From the NCBI GenBank assembly GCA_030628805.1, contig DAOVQG010000285.1:1-6055 (forward strand): DNA of 6,055 nucleotides, given 5' to 3'. Source of the stretch: JAGMDK01 sp023128695 (GTDB taxonomy: Bacteria; Planctomycetota; Phycisphaerae; UBA1845; Fen-1342). The position numbers and the translations under genes were made by a program. Below, in pieces: positions 5,822-6,055 of the stretch. Every line of letters begins with the position of its first letter. Position 1 is the first letter of the stretch. The notes under the pieces are model-generated. The model had not been told where the DNA came from. It did not search any database and saw only the letters and a list, made by a program, of their open reading frames with translations.

Positions 5822-5909
5822 GAAATGGGGACATGCGGGTGCGAGATAGGAATCTCGCACCAGCGGAAATGGGGACATACGGGTGCAAGATAGGAATCTT
5901 GCACCAACG
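5822..5909. repeat. Two 44-base tandem units each carrying an AGGA-loop hairpin
   Basis: Unit 1 is 5822-5865 and unit 2 is 5866-5909; they match at 40 of 44 positions. Each folds into a 10-bp stem with an AGGA loop (5838-5861 and 5882-5905). The four differences are all transitions. Two of them are partners in the stem: G5843:C5856 in unit 1 is A5887:T5900 in unit 2. A related 11-base run, AGAAAAGGGGC then AGAAATGGGGA, leads in at 5810-5831. The block lies just upstream of the SPOR lipoprotein gene. Confidence 0.85.
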
Positions 5910-5911
5910 TA

Positions 5912-6044
5912 GCGCTAGGCCCGGCATTTATGCCGGGTAAACGAGTTTCATTCCCCCTCCTTTCCCCCGCCGCCGAAGGCGGCGGGGGAAAGGGGGGGAT
6001 TCTGACTCCGACCTTTTACCCGGCATAAATGCCGGGCCTAGCGC
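5912..6044. repeat. Large nested inverted repeat (30-bp perfect outer arms, 21-bp inner stem)
   Basis: The outer arms 5912-5941 and 6015-6044 are exact reverse complements over 30 bases. Each arm is also a hairpin on its own (CCCGGCA, loop TTTA or TAAA, TGCCGGG). Between them, 5954-5974 pairs with 5978-5998 around a GAA loop: 20 Watson-Crick pairs and one T-G. Unlike the arms, the inner stem is a polypurine/polypyrimidine-rich tract. No gene is visible from 5780 to 6055. No target-site duplication or transposase is seen, so it could be a small non-autonomous mobile element or a REP-like structure; which one is unresolved. Confidence 0.85.
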
Positions 6045-6055
6045 GCAACCTCCAC

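Noticed and set aside
5822..5909. CRISPR-like array
   Set aside because: Two adjacent 44-base units without variable spacers and no cas genes; these are tandem hairpin repeats.
5912..6044. Insertion sequence end or att site
   Set aside because: No transposase or integrase gene, no tRNA and no visible target duplication at the ends of the inverted repeat.

Overview
The window is GC-rich bacterial DNA. It carries six protein genes, and every intergenic gap is packed with short tandem repeats and hairpin repeats. The repeat styles (GGTGCGAGAT-AGGA-ATCTCGCACC hairpins, CTTCGTG/CACGAAG runs, CCCGGCATTTATGCCGGG palindromes, heptamer CAATCNN runs), together with an ECF sigma / zinc-finger anti-sigma / proline-rich coiled-coil operon and an S41 peptidase with an Ig-like front domain, suggest an environmental planctomycete, perhaps Phycisphaerae-like. 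This is inference from style; there is no rRNA or marker gene in the window.

Layout. 1-421 is non-coding repeat DNA: heptamer runs and a composite of GC-rich hairpins. 422-1816 (+) encodes an exported S41-family serine peptidase. 1806-1902 is an imperfect tandem duplication that contains the stop codon of the peptidase gene and ends within the stop codon of the convergent gene. 1901-4171 (-) is a compact operon read right to left: an ECF sigma factor (4171-3632), a membrane anti-sigma factor with a zinc-finger motif (3635-2916, ATGA overlap with sigma), and an exported proline-rich coiled-coil protein of unknown function (start near 2833, end 1901). 4172-4399 holds hairpin repeats. 4400-4969 (-) is an HD-superfamily hydrolase. 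5000-5779 (-) is a TPR lipoprotein with a C-terminal SPOR domain, 30 bases upstream of the HD gene and probably cotranscribed with it. 5780-6055 is repeat DNA ending in a large nested inverted repeat.

How the genes may work together. The sigma and anti-sigma genes form a classical envelope-signal switch. The third gene, originally coupled to the anti-sigma gene, encodes an exported coiled-coil protein that could be the sensor partner or the output; this is inference. The SPOR lipoprotein would act at peptidoglycan, probably at division sites, while the HD enzyme is cytoplasmic and its substrate cannot be told.

Two observations stand out. First, the expected start of the third operon gene (ATG 2913, two bases after the anti-sigma stop, with a good GGAG site) now leads into a 24-codon dead-end frame. 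An ACGTYCCC octamer array flanked by two copies of the signal-peptide start lies there, so the functional frame seems to restart at a GTG 80 bases on. Second, hairpin families present in several copies differ from each other by compensatory base-pair changes with constant loops, which argues that the folded form matters.
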